NCBI RefSeq assembly: GCF_030646015.1
Contig: NZ_JAUSLT010000128.1
Location: forward strand, 1-64,000
Reading direction: 5' to 3'
Length of the DNA stretch: 64,000 nucleotides
Source of the DNA: Bradyrhizobium sp.
Lineage (GTDB): Bacteria > Pseudomonadota > Alphaproteobacteria > Rhizobiales > Xanthobacteraceae
Each line of letters opens with the position of its first letter. Positions within the stretch are counted from its first letter, which is position 1. This document shows, one piece after another, positions 22,376 through 32,192 of the stretch. Below the pieces are notes generated by a model. It made no database searches. It worked only from the letters and a program-made list of their open reading frames with translations, and was not told where the DNA came from. The translations under genes and the position numbers were made by a program.

Positions 22376-22849
22376 ATGAAAATCCGCGAGATCAAGCCGA
22401 CCGTCGATGCCGATGCGCTGCTGGCCGGCGCGCAATTCGCGGATGCTTTCGGCCTCGAAGTCGATGGCCACACGCTCGATGCACGGCAGGCCACGGAGCG
22501 GATGGTCGGCCGCGCACCGCGATGGATCGACGCGCTGGTGAGCCTGCGCAATATCCTGGTCGCGCCGTTCGGCCTGAAAACATCAGGCGCCAGCGCCACC
22601 ACGCCGCGGGACATGATCGGCATGTTCCCCGTGATCAGCCAGACGCCGGACCGCCTGGTCGCCGGCTTCAACGACCTCCATCTGGATTTCCGCGTCGTGG
22701 TCGATGTCGCAACCCGTGGCGCCGGCCAGCAGGTCACCGCGACCACGCTGGTGAAGACGCACAACTGGCTCGGGCGGACTTATCTTGCGATCATCCTGCT
22801 GTTTCACCGGCTCGTGGTCCGCGCCATGCTGCGCCAGGTTGCGGCCTGA
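22376..22849 (+). CDS. DUF2867 domain protein
   Basis: About 157 residues. Segments such as ERMVGRAPRWIDALVSLRN, GMFPVISQTPDRLVAGFNDLHLDFRV and TLVKTHNWLGRTYLAIILLFHRLVVRAML match what I remember of DUF2867 proteins, whose function is unknown; related SRPBCC-like folds bind hydrophobic ligands. AGGAGG at 22365-22370 best fits the ATG at 22376, though GTG 22370 and ATG 22373 are in frame. The last 20 residues may be membrane-associated. It follows the MATE gene by 9 bp. Confidence 0.8.
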   Translation: MKIREIKPTVDADALLAGAQFADAFGLEVDGHTLDARQATERMVGRAPRWIDALVSLRNILVAPFGLKTSGASATTPRDMIGMFPVISQTPDRLVAGFNDLHLDFRVVVDVATRGAGQQVTATTLVKTHNWLGRTYLAIILLFHRLVVRAMLRQVAA

Positions 22850-22939
22850 AAGCGACGCATCGCTTGTATCTTCCGGCCTGCATGGACGCCCGGCTGCGCC
22901 CGTGCTTTGTTCCGTCAATCAATGGCGTGACGAGGCTCC

Positions 22940-23593
22940 ATGACATTATCCATCGACCTGTTCTTTTCGTTCCGCAGTCCCTACAGCTATCTCGCGCTGC
23001 CTAAAACGCGCAAGATGATCGACGATTACGACGTGACGCTGAACCTGCGCCCGGTCTATCCGCTGGCGGTGCGGGTGCCCGGATTCTTCAAACGCGCCAA
23101 TCCGCAATTTGCCCGCTACGTCGTGCTGGATTCCAGCCGCGTCGCCAAGCACGAAAACATCCCGTTCCGGTTTCCCCGTCCCGACCCGATCGTGCAGGAC
23201 ATGACGACGCTCGATGTCGCCGAGAACCAGCCCCACATCCATCGCCTGACCCGCCTCGGCGCGGCCGCGCAGCTGGAAGGCCGTTCGCTGGAATTTACCG
23301 AAGCGATCAGCCGGGTGCTGTGGGACGGCACGGTCAAGGGCTGGAACGAGGGCGATCATCTCGCCAATGCCGCGAGCGCCGCCGGCTTCGACCTTGCCGC
23401 GATGGACGCGGCGGTTGCCGCCGATCCCGATCGTTACGAACGGGTGATCTCGGGCAACGAAGCGGCCCACGCGGCTTCCGGCCACTGGGGGGTGCCGACC
23501 TTCGTGTTCGAGAACGAACCGTTCTTCGGCCAGGACCGCATCGACATGCTGATCTGGCGGATGGAAAGCAAGGGCCTGACCCGCCGCACCTGA
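22940..23593 (+). CDS. 2-hydroxychromene-2-carboxylate isomerase / DsbA-like (GST kappa) protein
   Basis: A 217-residue thioredoxin-fold protein. The start IDLFFSFRSPYSYLAL has Ser where DsbA has its CxxC, as in glutathione S-transferase kappa and HCCA isomerase, and the C-terminal GVPTFVFENEPFFGQDRIDML is the cis-Pro and lid region of that family. HCCA isomerases act in naphthalene-type degradation with glutathione, but no such pathway is adjacent, so the physiological reaction is unassigned. Length is typical. Confidence 0.87.
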   Translation: MTLSIDLFFSFRSPYSYLALPKTRKMIDDYDVTLNLRPVYPLAVRVPGFFKRANPQFARYVVLDSSRVAKHENIPFRFPRPDPIVQDMTTLDVAENQPHIHRLTRLGAAAQLEGRSLEFTEAISRVLWDGTVKGWNEGDHLANAASAAGFDLAAMDAAVAADPDRYERVISGNEAAHAASGHWGVPTFVFENEPFFGQDRIDMLIWRMESKGLTRRT

Positions 23594-23648
23594 TGTCGCA
23601 AGTGATCGCGACGGCCGGAACCAAGGGTGTCCCCGGCGGTTACCGCTG

Positions 23649-24164
23649 GTGACATCCATCGACATCCCTCCCGACAGCGACGACACCAAAGCGGCTTTGG
23701 CGCGCGCTTTCGATGCGGTCTGGGAACGGTTTCTTGCGATCGAGGGGGATGAAGCCGATACCGCTGAAAATCGCGCGCGGCTCGCCACACGGATTGTCGC
23801 GTTGTCGCGTTCCGGCGACATCGAAGAGCACGAACTGGTCGAGGCCGCCTTGATCCACCTCCGCGTGCTCGCAGAAGCCGCCCGCCTCGGCGGTCGCGAT
23901 AGCCCTGAAACGGCGTTCGCGGCAGCCGCCCACCCGGGGGCGCAGGACGCCCCGGGGGCGCAGGGCGGCCATGCGTTTACGCCTGAAACCATCGCAGCGA
24001 TGTCGGCGGCGTTCGATCGCTGCCTCGACGAATTGCCGTTCCGGATCCCCTCGGACGCGCTGAAACTGCTGTCGAGCAGCATTCTCGACGAGGCTTCGCG
24101 CGGCGAGCGCGATTCCGAGCGCCTGCGCCTTCACGCGCTCGATGCGCTGAAGGCCCGACAATAG
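23649..24164 (+). CDS. conserved protein of unknown function
   Basis: A 171-residue acidic, mostly helical protein with no signal peptide. A low-complexity Ala/Gly/Pro stretch with a short PGAQDAPGAQ repeat at about 95-106 separates an N-terminal half (helices up to LAEAARLGG) from a C-terminal half (FTPETIAAMSAAFDRCLDELPF). I recognise no domain. The start GTG 23649 follows the previous gene by 55 bp. Coding character is supported by amphipathic helices and base composition. Confidence 0.55.
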   Translation: MTSIDIPPDSDDTKAALARAFDAVWERFLAIEGDEADTAENRARLATRIVALSRSGDIEEHELVEAALIHLRVLAEAARLGGRDSPETAFAAAAHPGAQDAPGAQGGHAFTPETIAAMSAAFDRCLDELPFRIPSDALKLLSSSILDEASRGERDSERLRLHALDALKARQ

Positions 24165-24245
24165 CGGCGGCCTTCAGGTCATCCGGCTTGAACGATCGCC
24201 ATCATGCGAATAGTTTGCCGGTCCGGGTCCAAGGAACAAAATAAC

Positions 24246-25616
24246 ATGGCCAATGAAACTGCAACCCTCGCCGCCTACGTCGCCAACCTGAAATTCGACG
24301 ATATCCCGGATGAGGTTCTGGCGCGCGCCAAGGTGCTGACGCTGGATTTTCTCGGCAGCGCCATCCGGGCGCGGCGCGACGCCGAATCCACCGCGTCACT
24401 GCTCAAGATGCTCGAAACGCTGGCGCTCGACGGCAAGGGCGACTCCACCGTGTTCGGCGACAGCAAAACCTGGACGCCGGCGGTGGCGGCGCTGCTCAAC
24501 GGCGCGCTCGGCCATTCCCTCGATTTCGACGACACCCATGCGGATTCCTCGCTGCACCCGAGCGCGCCGGTGGTTCCAGCCGCGTTCGCGATCGGCGAGA
24601 TGGTCGGCGCCTCGGGCCGCGACGTGCTCACCGCGATCGTCGCCGGCTATGAAGTGTGCTGCCGGCTCGGCAACGCGCTCGATCCGACCTCGCATTACGC
24701 GCGCGGCTTTCATCCCACCGCGACCGCCGGAACCTATGGCGCGGCCGCGGCGGCCGCCAAGCTATTCGGGCTATCGCAGCAACAGATCATCGCGGCGTTC
24801 GGCGTCTCCGGCAGCCAGGCCGCAGGCTCGCTCCAGTTCCTGTTCAACGGCGCCTGGAACAAGCGCTACCAGGTCGGCGCCGCCGCGATGAACGGCGTGA
24901 TCGCAGCCACGCTGGCGCGCAATGATTTCATCGGTTCGTCCGAATCGGTCGAGGGCAAGCATGGCCTGTTGGTCGGCTACAGCGACAACGCCCATCCCGA
25001 CAAGGCGGTCGCCGGCCTCGGCCAGATCTACGAGACCATGAAGATCGGCGTCAAACCCTATCCGAGCTGCCGCTACACCCACGCCGCCCTCGATGCGCTG
25101 ATCGCGATGCGCCGCGAGCACAATCTGACGCCGGACCAGATCAGCAAGGTCGAGATCGGCCTGCATCGCAACGGCATCACGCTGACCGGCGACGCCGCCA
25201 CCAAGCGGCATCCGACCTCGATCGTCGGCGGCCAGTTCTCGATGTTCTTCACCGGCGCGGTAGCGCTGGATCAGGGCCGCTTCGGGTGGGACGATTATGA
25301 GCGGCTCGGCGACGCCGCCGTCGATGCGCTGGCGGACAAGTTCGAGGTGGTGCAGGACGATCGTCTTGAAATCGGCCGCACGCATCCGTTCGGCGCCCGC
25401 GTCTCGATCACGACCGAGGATGGCGTGCACGAGCGGCTCTATGCCGATCCCTCCGGCGAGCCGAATTCGTTTCCGGACGCCCAGGCGATGCAGCAGAAGT
25501 TCTTGACGCTGGCCCGCCCGGTGCTGAACGGCCGCGCCGACCAGTTCGCCGACGCCATCCTGTCGCTGGAAAAATTCGACCGGGTCGCGAAGGCGACGCA
25601 GCTCGGCCGGCAATAG
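24246..25616 (+). CDS. MmgE/PrpD family protein
   Basis: A 456-residue protein of the 2-methylcitrate dehydratase/iminodisuccinate epimerase superfamily. Landmarks are LDFLGSAIRARRDAES, NGALGHSLDFDDTHADSSLHPSA near 90 (the active-site His/Asp loop), ARGFHPTATAGTYGAAAAA and KPYPSCRYTHAALDA near 275. Members dehydrate or racemise small carboxylates; the substrate is not predictable because no propionate-catabolism genes are adjacent. ATG 24246 with AAGGAA upstream is preferred to 24204, which would add a non-homologous 14-residue leader. Confidence 0.88.
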   Translation: MANETATLAAYVANLKFDDIPDEVLARAKVLTLDFLGSAIRARRDAESTASLLKMLETLALDGKGDSTVFGDSKTWTPAVAALLNGALGHSLDFDDTHADSSLHPSAPVVPAAFAIGEMVGASGRDVLTAIVAGYEVCCRLGNALDPTSHYARGFHPTATAGTYGAAAAAAKLFGLSQQQIIAAFGVSGSQAAGSLQFLFNGAWNKRYQVGAAAMNGVIAATLARNDFIGSSESVEGKHGLLVGYSDNAHPDKAVAGLGQIYETMKIGVKPYPSCRYTHAALDALIAMRREHNLTPDQISKVEIGLHRNGITLTGDAATKRHPTSIVGGQFSMFFTGAVALDQGRFGWDDYERLGDAAVDALADKFEVVQDDRLEIGRTHPFGARVSITTEDGVHERLYADPSGEPNSFPDAQAMQQKFLTLARPVLNGRADQFADAILSLEKFDRVAKATQLGRQ

Positions 25617-25628
25617 CGGCGGTTCTTC

Positions 25629-25740
25629 TCACCTCTCCCTTTGGGAGAGGTCGAATTGCGCAGCAATTCGGGTGAGGGGTTACGACTTTCCGATAGACCG
25701 TACCCCCTCACCCCAACCCTCTCCCCATGGGAGAGGGGGC
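25629..25740. repeat. paired palindromic repeat, same family as the DUF559 flanks
   Basis: The left half has ACCTCTCCCTTTGGGAGAGGT, a CGAATTGC-GCA-GCAATTCG stem and GGTGAGGGGT. After about 18 bp a right half in inverted orientation follows (ACCCCCTCACCCC then CCTCTCCCCATGGGAGAGG). The unit fills the gap between convergent genes and could help terminate both. Confidence 0.85.
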
Positions 25741-25780
25741 GCACCGCCGTCGCAGTGGCACTGAACTTCACCTCGAAGTT

Positions 25781-27229
25781 TCAGTTTCCGACAGCCGCAT
25801 GAGCCTTTTTGCCGGTCGCCGCGACCACATCCCTGACTAATTCGAACACGCCGTCTGCCTCCGGCGGCCCGTTCGGCGAGCGGCCGAGCCGGACGATCAC
25901 CAGCCGTTCGCTGGGAATGATGATCACATACTGCCCGAGTGTTCCCTTGGCGAAAAAGGCATCGCGCGGCCAGCCGCGCTCGGTGCGGTAGTTGGCGCCA
26001 AAGCTGTCGCCCTGGTTGGTCCAGAAGCCGGCACCGATGCCGACCCAGGCGTTCGGCGTCGGTGAGGCCGAATATTTCACCCAGCCTTCGGGCAGGATTC
26101 GCTTTGCACCGGCGACGCCGTCATTAAGGTAGAGCATGCCAAACCGCGCCCAGTCGCGCGCGGGCATCAGTATCTGGCTCGATCCTTCCGGCGTGCCCGC
26201 GGCGTCGAATTCGAGTGTCACATGGCGCATGCCGAGCGGGTCGAACAATTCCTGCCGCGCCAGCCGCAGCACGTCGGATGCACGACCTCCCGCCGCGTTG
26301 CGGATCAGGTGCGAGAGGATGACGGTGTTGCCGTCATTGTAATTCCAGGCGGTGCCGGGTGGCGTCTCGAGCGCGACACTCTCGGCATATGCCGCCATGT
26401 CGGGCTCCATGAACTTCATTCGATTGACCGGCTCCAGCACCGATGCGAGCGAAGCCGACAGCGAACTGCCGAGCGCCAGGCCCGCGGTATGCCGCAGCAG
26501 ATGATCGACCGTGATCGCTTGCCTGGGATCGCCTGCGCCTTGCCACGCGGCGACCGGCGCCGGCTGATCGAGCGTCAGTCTGCCCTTGCGCACGAGAATG
26601 CCCGTCAGCGCCGACATCACCGATTTGGTCGCGGAGAAACCGAGGACTGGAGTCTCAACGCCATAGCCCTCCGCATAGCGTTCGGCGACGACGCGGCCAT
26701 CCCTCGCCACCACAATCGCCTTGGTACGGCGGAATGGCGGCTGCTCCGGCTCGGCGAAGGCGCGGTCGAGGGCTGCGGCGAGCTGCGGGCTCTGCGGCGC
26801 GACCACGGAAGGTCCGGCAATCTCCGGCAGGAGCGGCTGCGACGGCTTGGCTTCCGTCGCGGGCAGCAGGATATCCGCGACCGCGCCGCCATGATCGAGA
26901 TGGCAGCCAAGACCTTCGCGATAGACGGCGTGGCTGCGGCCGAGGCCAAGCAGCGTCACCGTGACATCCCTGCGCGCCCGGTCGATTTTGTAATCCAGCG
27001 CCCAGCCGATCAGGCCGGTACCGGGCATCGCGGCCGTCGTCTCGGCGAATATCCTGGCGGGATCGGCACCGGTAACGAAGGTCTCCGAACAGAGCACATT
27101 GGCGACGAAACCAGTCGCGACCTTGGGAATGTCGCGGGCCCACACGGCCGTCAGCGCCAGAGCGCTGAGGGCGGTGGTCGCGGCGAGGGTGAGGATAAGA
27201 CGTCGGTTGGTCACTTCTGCCTCCGGCAT
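25781..27229 (-). CDS. serine hydrolase, beta-lactamase/6-aminohexanoate-dimer hydrolase type
   Basis: About 482 residues. A hydrophobic segment LILTLAATTALSALALTAVW at the N-terminus is a signal peptide or membrane anchor. The penicillin-binding fold carries SATK at 199-202 (nucleophile Ser199 and Lys202) and the Tyr motif WNYNDGN near 300; LLRHTAGL is also typical. Such proteins hydrolyse amides or esters in the periplasm. The N-terminal 150 residues before the catalytic domain are unusual in length. Starts at 27253 or GTG 27214 are also possible. Confidence 0.85.
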   Translation of the reverse strand: MPEAEVTNRRLILTLAATTALSALALTAVWARDIPKVATGFVANVLCSETFVTGADPARIFAETTAAMPGTGLIGWALDYKIDRARRDVTVTLLGLGRSHAVYREGLGCHLDHGGAVADILLPATEAKPSQPLLPEIAGPSVVAPQSPQLAAALDRAFAEPEQPPFRRTKAIVVARDGRVVAERYAEGYGVETPVLGFSATKSVMSALTGILVRKGRLTLDQPAPVAAWQGAGDPRQAITVDHLLRHTAGLALGSSLSASLASVLEPVNRMKFMEPDMAAYAESVALETPPGTAWNYNDGNTVILSHLIRNAAGGRASDVLRLARQELFDPLGMRHVTLEFDAAGTPEGSSQILMPARDWARFGMLYLNDGVAGAKRILPEGWVKYSASPTPNAWVGIGAGFWTNQGDSFGANYRTERGWPRDAFFAKGTLGQYVIIIPSERLVIVRLGRSPNGPPEADGVFELVRDVVAATGKKAHAAVGN

Positions 27230-27361
27230 GACGCATGAGCGCGTGCCGGCCATCAGCCCTAACCAGGCGGCGGTGGCTCGCCGGAATTGAAATCGCGCTG
27301 GCCGAAACTGGAAGAGCCTCGCCGATTCCGAAAAACCGGAGGAATTACAACAGCCTGCCGA

Positions 27362-28420
27362 TCAGGCGTTGATCTCGTTGAGCCTGCGATATTCGGTCGG
27401 TGTGACGCCGGTGGTGGCCTTGAAGGCCCGGTTGAACGGCCCGAGCGACTGAAAACCGGCATCCATCGCAATGGTGATCACGGGCACCTCGGCCTGCGAC
27501 GGGTCCGCCAATGCGGCTTTCGCCTCCTCGATCCGGTGGTTGTTGAGAAAGACATTGAAATTGCGGTAGCCGAGCTGCTGATTGATCAGCCGCCGCAATC
27601 TGTATTCGGGCACGGCGAGCCTGGTCGCCAGCGTCCCGATGGTGATGCCGTCATGGCGATAGATGCGCTCGTCGGCCATCAGCCGCGTCAGCGCATCGAG
27701 CAGCTTCCGATCGGTGGCGCCCGACTCGCTGGCAGGCGCGGCCACGGCGCCTGGCGTCGCGGCCGCAGGCAATAACGTCTCGCCCCTGATGCGCATCAGC
27801 GAACAGGCAAGGGCAATCACGACGGCCGCGAGAATCGCATTGTGCGCGGTGGCGATAGCGCCGGGCGCGCCGTTGCCGGACACCAGGAGCTGCAATCCCG
27901 CATTGACGGCGGCATAGATCGCGGTCGCGACCACGACGAACACCCGCAGGCGCCGCCGGTCCTCGACCAGATCGGCCGACCAGGACGCAATGGTCTGGCC
28001 GACCGCGAGCCCGACGAAAGCCAGCGAAATCACGGTCATGGCGATGGCGGGAATTTGCGGGTCCAACAGGTGCGCGGGCGCCAGCACGAGACAATTGAGG
28101 AGACTTAAGCTCGCAACGGCGGCCCATGGCACCGCATGCCAGCGCCGCAACTGAAACGAATCGTCGAACAGTGCCCGGGCGAACAGCCAGAATATGACGG
28201 CATTGGCGGTGGAAACCGCGATCAGGACCGCGTGCCACGGTGTCACCGGCACGGCGAAGCCGATCGTTGCCGTCAGGGCATGGGCCGCGGAGCCCAGCGC
28301 AAAAGCCGCGGCCAGCCGGCCGGCGGCAACGGCCCCGAAATCGCGCAACAGCAGCGCCGCCAGCAATACCAGCAGCGTTGTCGTCCCCGCCACCAGCGCT
28401 AGATCGATTGGCGACTGCAT
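27362..28420 (-). CDS. AraC-type regulator with N-terminal membrane domain
   Basis: A 352-residue protein. Residues 5-225 form about seven hydrophobic helices beginning DLALVAGTTTLLVLLAALLL. The C-terminal about 100 residues form an AraC HTH domain: IGTLATRLAVPEYRLRRLIN is the first helix-turn-helix, and IAMDAGFQSLGPFNRAFKAT then GVTPTEYRRL is the second and the signature. It therefore senses a signal in or near the membrane and binds DNA directly (inference from architecture). A possible target is the adjacent serine hydrolase gene, transcribed in the same direction. Confidence 0.9.
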   Translation of the reverse strand: MQSPIDLALVAGTTTLLVLLAALLLRDFGAVAAGRLAAAFALGSAAHALTATIGFAVPVTPWHAVLIAVSTANAVIFWLFARALFDDSFQLRRWHAVPWAAVASLSLLNCLVLAPAHLLDPQIPAIAMTVISLAFVGLAVGQTIASWSADLVEDRRRLRVFVVVATAIYAAVNAGLQLLVSGNGAPGAIATAHNAILAAVVIALACSLMRIRGETLLPAAATPGAVAAPASESGATDRKLLDALTRLMADERIYRHDGITIGTLATRLAVPEYRLRRLINQQLGYRNFNVFLNNHRIEEAKAALADPSQAEVPVITIAMDAGFQSLGPFNRAFKATTGVTPTEYRRLNEINA

Positions 28421-28509
28421 GAGATCACGATTTCCCTGATGGCGATGACAGGGTCGAACCTAACGCCGGCCATCGCCGGTTTCAATTCGCAGCATCTGGC
28501 GCAGCCTGT

Positions 28510-29082
28510 TCATCGCGGGTCTTGCCATTTGTCGCGCGACGTCACCCAGACATCCGCGACATGGCCGAACAGTTCGATCTCGCGGTCCTTTTCGGCTCCG
28601 AGCCGCCGCGCCACGCCTTGCGACGCGGTGTTCTCGCGGTCGATACAATGGATCACCCGCTCGATCTCGAACGTGGCAAAGGCCCAATCGATCGACGCGC
28701 GCGCCGCCTCGACGGCGTAACCCTTGCCCTGGGCTTGCCTGGCAATGCCCCAGCCGATTTCAAACTCCGGCCAGGCCGGCGGAAACCACGGCCCGACCCG
28801 GCCGATGAATTTTCCGCTTTCCTTTTCCTCGACCGCGAACATGCCGGCGCCGTGCAGCGACCAGTGTCCGGCCATGACGACGCTGTGTCGCCAGCCGGTC
28901 ATCGCGTCGATCACGGGATTGCCGTCGACGGTGATGAACCGCGCGGTGGGAGGATCGGCCAGCATCGCTGTGTATGGCGCGATATCGGCGCTGCGCCATT
29001 GCCGCAGTCTCAGACGCGCGGTCTCGACGACGGGACCGTTCGGTTGCGCAAGTGTAACGCCGGGCTTGAGGGGAGCAATCAT
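28510..29082 (-). CDS. GNAT family N-acetyltransferase
   Basis: A 190-residue protein of the RimJ/RimL-like branch. VVETARLRLRQWRSADIAPY opens the fold, IGRVGPWFPPAWPEFEIGWGIARQAQGKGYA holds the acetyl-CoA loop (QGKGYA), and VIHCIDRENTASQGVARRLGAEKDRE closes it. It transfers acetyl from acetyl-CoA to an amine; the acceptor is unknown. Monocistronic between the AraC gene and the kinase gene on the same strand. Confidence 0.9.
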   Translation of the reverse strand: MIAPLKPGVTLAQPNGPVVETARLRLRQWRSADIAPYTAMLADPPTARFITVDGNPVIDAMTGWRHSVVMAGHWSLHGAGMFAVEEKESGKFIGRVGPWFPPAWPEFEIGWGIARQAQGKGYAVEAARASIDWAFATFEIERVIHCIDRENTASQGVARRLGAEKDREIELFGHVADVWVTSRDKWQDPR

Positions 29083-29122
29083 ACCGCTTCCATTTTCATG
29101 GAACAGTATCCGCTACCTGATG

Positions 29123-30871
29123 TCAGTCAGCAAGCGCGGCGCGGATCATCTGGGCAAGATCCGACTTGCGATAGGGCTTTGCGAGCAGCAGCACCCCGGC
29201 GTCGAGATGGCCGTGGTGAATGATGGCCTCGTTCGAATAGCCCGACGTGAACAATACCTTCAGCGAGGCCCTTTGTTGAAGGGCTGCGTCCGCCAACTGG
29301 CGACCGTTCATCGATCCCGGCATGATCATGTCGGTGAACAGCAGATCGACTTTCTCCGGGCCATCGATAACGGCCATGGCTTCCCTGGCGTTGACCGCCG
29401 CCAGCGTGGCGTAGCCCAGGCTTTGAATTTGGCCGATCACGAAGGTTCGCACCAGACTGTCGTCCTCAACGACCAATATGGTCTCATGGCCGCCTTCGAT
29501 GTTCGGTTCGCTCACCAACTCGGCCGACGGAGCGACGCCTGTCGCTTGAGGCAGGTAGATTCTCACCGTCGTGCCGTGGCCTTCCTCGCTGTAGATCTTG
29601 ATGTGTCCATTGGACTGCTTGACGAATCCATAGACCATGCTGAGGCCGAGGCCGGACCCCTTATCGACGTCCTTGGTGGTGAAGAAGGGCTCGAACACAT
29701 TGTTGAGAATCGCGGCGGGAATGCCGTGTCCGGAATCGGTCACGGCGACCAGCACGTAATTGCCGGCCGTGACATCGCTGACCTTGCTGGCGTATTCCTC
29801 GTCGAGGACGACGTTGCAGGTCTCGATGGTGAGTTTGCCGCCGTCCGGCATCGCGTCGCGGGCGTTGAGCGCGAGATTGAGAACCGCATTGGTAAGCTGG
29901 CTGGGATCGATCAGCGCGCGCGACGTATCCCCGGCGAGCATCATGTGGATCTCGATCTGCTCGCCGAGCGTCGGCCGCAGCAGATTGGCTGCCTGGGTCA
30001 CCAGCGCATTGACGTCGACCTCACGCGGCTGCAGCGGCTGCTTGCGGGCGACTGCGAGCAGGCGCTGGGTCAGATCGGCGCCGCGCGCCGCGGCGTCGTC
30101 GATCATTTTCGCGATCGCCAGAAGCTCGGGGCGATCCGCGACGGCTTCGGCGAGGATTTCGATGGTTCCGGTAATGACGGTGAGAATATTGTTGAGGTCG
30201 TGCGCGACGCCACCGGTCAATTGACCGACCGCTTCCATCTTCTGGGCCTGCATGAGCTGCAGATCGGAGACATTCTTCTCGTAGAGCAGCCGGTCCTTTT
30301 CCTCGACCAGGGCCTTCATCTGATCAACGGTAACCTGCAGGGCTGCCCCCCGCGCAGCGGTCAAGACCGCCTCGGCCAGCACGTTGGCGAACCCCGTCAG
30401 AAAATTGATGTCGTACTGGTCGTAATCGTACTGCTTGTCATTGTCGACCTCGAGGATGCCGTACGGCTGATCGTCGATGCCCTTGATGATGACGTCGATG
30501 ATCGAGACGATGCCGTGCGCGGCGTAAAATGGCGGCAGCTTGAAGCCAGCGACCTCCTGCACGTCGTCGATGATCGACGGCAGGCCGGTGGTGAAGGCGC
30601 GTCCTTGCGGCGAGCTCATGTCGGCGCGCGACACCACGTTGCCGACCACGCCATCCTGCCAGCCATAGCCGGCGACGATGAGCAGATCGTTCTCTTCGGC
30701 ACGGTAGCGGCAGATCTTGCAGAAGGGAGCGCCGAGGCCTTCGGCACAGACCCGGACCGCTTCGGCGAGGATCTTGCCCAGATCCCGCTCGCGAAGCGCG
30801 AAGCTGCCAAACCTGGCGATCGACGCCTGCTGGAGCAGCAGTTTCTGGACTTGTGCGGCGGCGTCGGTCAT
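29123..30871 (-). CDS. hybrid sensor histidine kinase (GAF-HisKA-HATPase-REC)
   Basis: A 582-residue soluble kinase. A GAF domain spans about 20-178, followed by a short coiled segment, HisKA with His224 in GGVAHDLNNIL, an ATPase domain with N box NLALNARDAM near 334 and G boxes DSGHGIP and GSGLGLSMVYGF, and a receiver ending the protein with phospho-acceptor Asp514 in FTDMIMPG and Lys in AKPYRKSDL. No transmembrane helix, so it senses a cytoplasmic ligand. The receiver has no output domain; a separate phosphotransfer partner is expected, but none lies nearby. Confidence 0.93.
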   Translation of the reverse strand: MTDAAAQVQKLLLQQASIARFGSFALRERDLGKILAEAVRVCAEGLGAPFCKICRYRAEENDLLIVAGYGWQDGVVGNVVSRADMSSPQGRAFTTGLPSIIDDVQEVAGFKLPPFYAAHGIVSIIDVIIKGIDDQPYGILEVDNDKQYDYDQYDINFLTGFANVLAEAVLTAARGAALQVTVDQMKALVEEKDRLLYEKNVSDLQLMQAQKMEAVGQLTGGVAHDLNNILTVITGTIEILAEAVADRPELLAIAKMIDDAAARGADLTQRLLAVARKQPLQPREVDVNALVTQAANLLRPTLGEQIEIHMMLAGDTSRALIDPSQLTNAVLNLALNARDAMPDGGKLTIETCNVVLDEEYASKVSDVTAGNYVLVAVTDSGHGIPAAILNNVFEPFFTTKDVDKGSGLGLSMVYGFVKQSNGHIKIYSEEGHGTTVRIYLPQATGVAPSAELVSEPNIEGGHETILVVEDDSLVRTFVIGQIQSLGYATLAAVNAREAMAVIDGPEKVDLLFTDMIMPGSMNGRQLADAALQQRASLKVLFTSGYSNEAIIHHGHLDAGVLLLAKPYRKSDLAQMIRAALAD

Positions 30872-31212
30872 GCGGGCGATTCGACTGCGTTGTCGCGGAT
30901 GGCCAGAATCAGCATGGTCCGGCCGGAAATCGACTTATATCGGTAGATTCACGGGATTCGATCGGTCGCAGCGTCGCAGAACGCTTATCTGCCATGCAGC
31001 CCACGAGAATGTGAGCAATTTTGACCATGGAGGACGTGTGGTCCGCCGGGCTGTGCCACGCAATAGCGTTGGATTTGCGTCGGTCCGTTGACGTCGAATT
31101 TTGCCCCGATTCCAACGTCCTGCATCACCCCCCTGGGCAGGCGGCGCGAGGGGATGACGGCTTGTCACTGCGGCGCCGGCGCAAGATAATGGCCCAAACC
31201 TCTGGAGACTTC
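30872..31212. other. divergent promoter region
   Basis: About 340 bp between the kinase gene (minus) and the pirin gene (plus). I find no reading frame with coding character and no repeat with long arms; one small interrupted GC-rich arm pair (ACCCCCCTGGGCAGGCG and GCGCGAGGGGATGACGG) lies near 31130-31160. Promoters for both genes are expected here but not convincingly readable. Confidence 0.5.
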
Positions 31213-32130
31213 ATGAGCTGGCTTCCCTCCAACGATCCCGTTCTCGGCGACCCCCTCTCCTGCGACGCGCTCGAGCTGGTCATCGTGCCGCGCACCCGGG
31301 ACCTCGGCGATGGATTCGAGGTGCGTCGCGCGCTGCCGCATGGCAAGCGGCAGATGGTCGGCCCCTTCATCTTTTTCGACCATTTCGGGCCGGTGCAGTT
31401 CATGTCCGGCAAGGGCATGGACGTTCGCCCGCATCCGCATATCGGGCTCGCCACCGTCACCTATCTGTTCGACGGCAGCATCATGCACCGCGACAGCGAG
31501 GGCAATACAAGGGAAATCCAGCCCGGCGCCATGAACCTGATGACCGCCGGACGCGGCATCGCGCATTCCGAGCGGACGCCTGATGTCCAGCGGGCGAGCG
31601 GCCAGAAGATGCTCGGCCTGCAGAGCTGGATCGCATTGCCGGCCGCATCGGAAGAAATCGCCCCGTCGTTTCAGCATTACGCCGCCGCCGACCTGCCGAC
31701 GGTTCAGGATGGCGGCTTCACCGCCCGGGTGATCGCGGGCAGCGCGTTCGGGGCGACGTCGCCGGTGGCGATGGTGTCGCCGTGGTTCTACACCGAGGTC
31801 ACGGCGCAGGCCGGCATCCGCGTGCCGCTCGATCCCGACCATGAGGAACGTGCGATCTACGTGGTCGACGGCGAAATCGAAATCGCTGATGACCGCTACG
31901 AGGGGCCACGGCTGCTGATCTTCCGGCCCGGCGACCGCATCACCGTCAGGACGATAACGCCGGTGCGGATGATGTTCCTCGGCGGCGACGCGCTGGAAGG
32001 ACCGCGTCATCTCTGGTGGAATTTCGTCTCTTCCAGCAAGGAGCGGATCGAGCAGGCCAAGCAGGACTGGAAAACCGGCCGTTTTGCCCACGTTCCCAAC
32101 GAGCATGAGTTCATTCCGCTGCCGGAGTGA
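31213..32130 (+). CDS. pirin family protein
   Basis: A 305-residue cupin protein. The N-terminal cupin has the pirin signature [15 protein letters not shown] with metal-binding His residues near 75-80 and GIAHSE near 120. The second cupin ends with [18 protein letters not shown], also typical. Pirins bind iron; some are quercetinases or redox-sensing regulators, and no activity can be chosen here. GGAGA at 31204-31208 sets the ATG at 31213; in-frame starts at 31189 and 31021 are possible but the region upstream does not look coding. Confidence 0.92.
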   Translation: MSWLPSNDPVLGDPLSCDALELVIVPRTRDLGDGFEVRRALPHGKRQMVGPFIFFDHFGPVQFMSGKGMDVRPHPHIGLATVTYLFDGSIMHRDSEGNTREIQPGAMNLMTAGRGIAHSERTPDVQRASGQKMLGLQSWIALPAASEEIAPSFQHYAAADLPTVQDGGFTARVIAGSAFGATSPVAMVSPWFYTEVTAQAGIRVPLDPDHEERAIYVVDGEIEIADDRYEGPRLLIFRPGDRITVRTITPVRMMFLGGDALEGPRHLWWNFVSSSKERIEQAKQDWKTGRFAHVPNEHEFIPLPE

Positions 32131-32192
32131 GGTATCTCTCTTCGTGCGCCTCTCGCGCTCAAGCGCGATCGTTCCCCTTTGAAAGTACCCCG

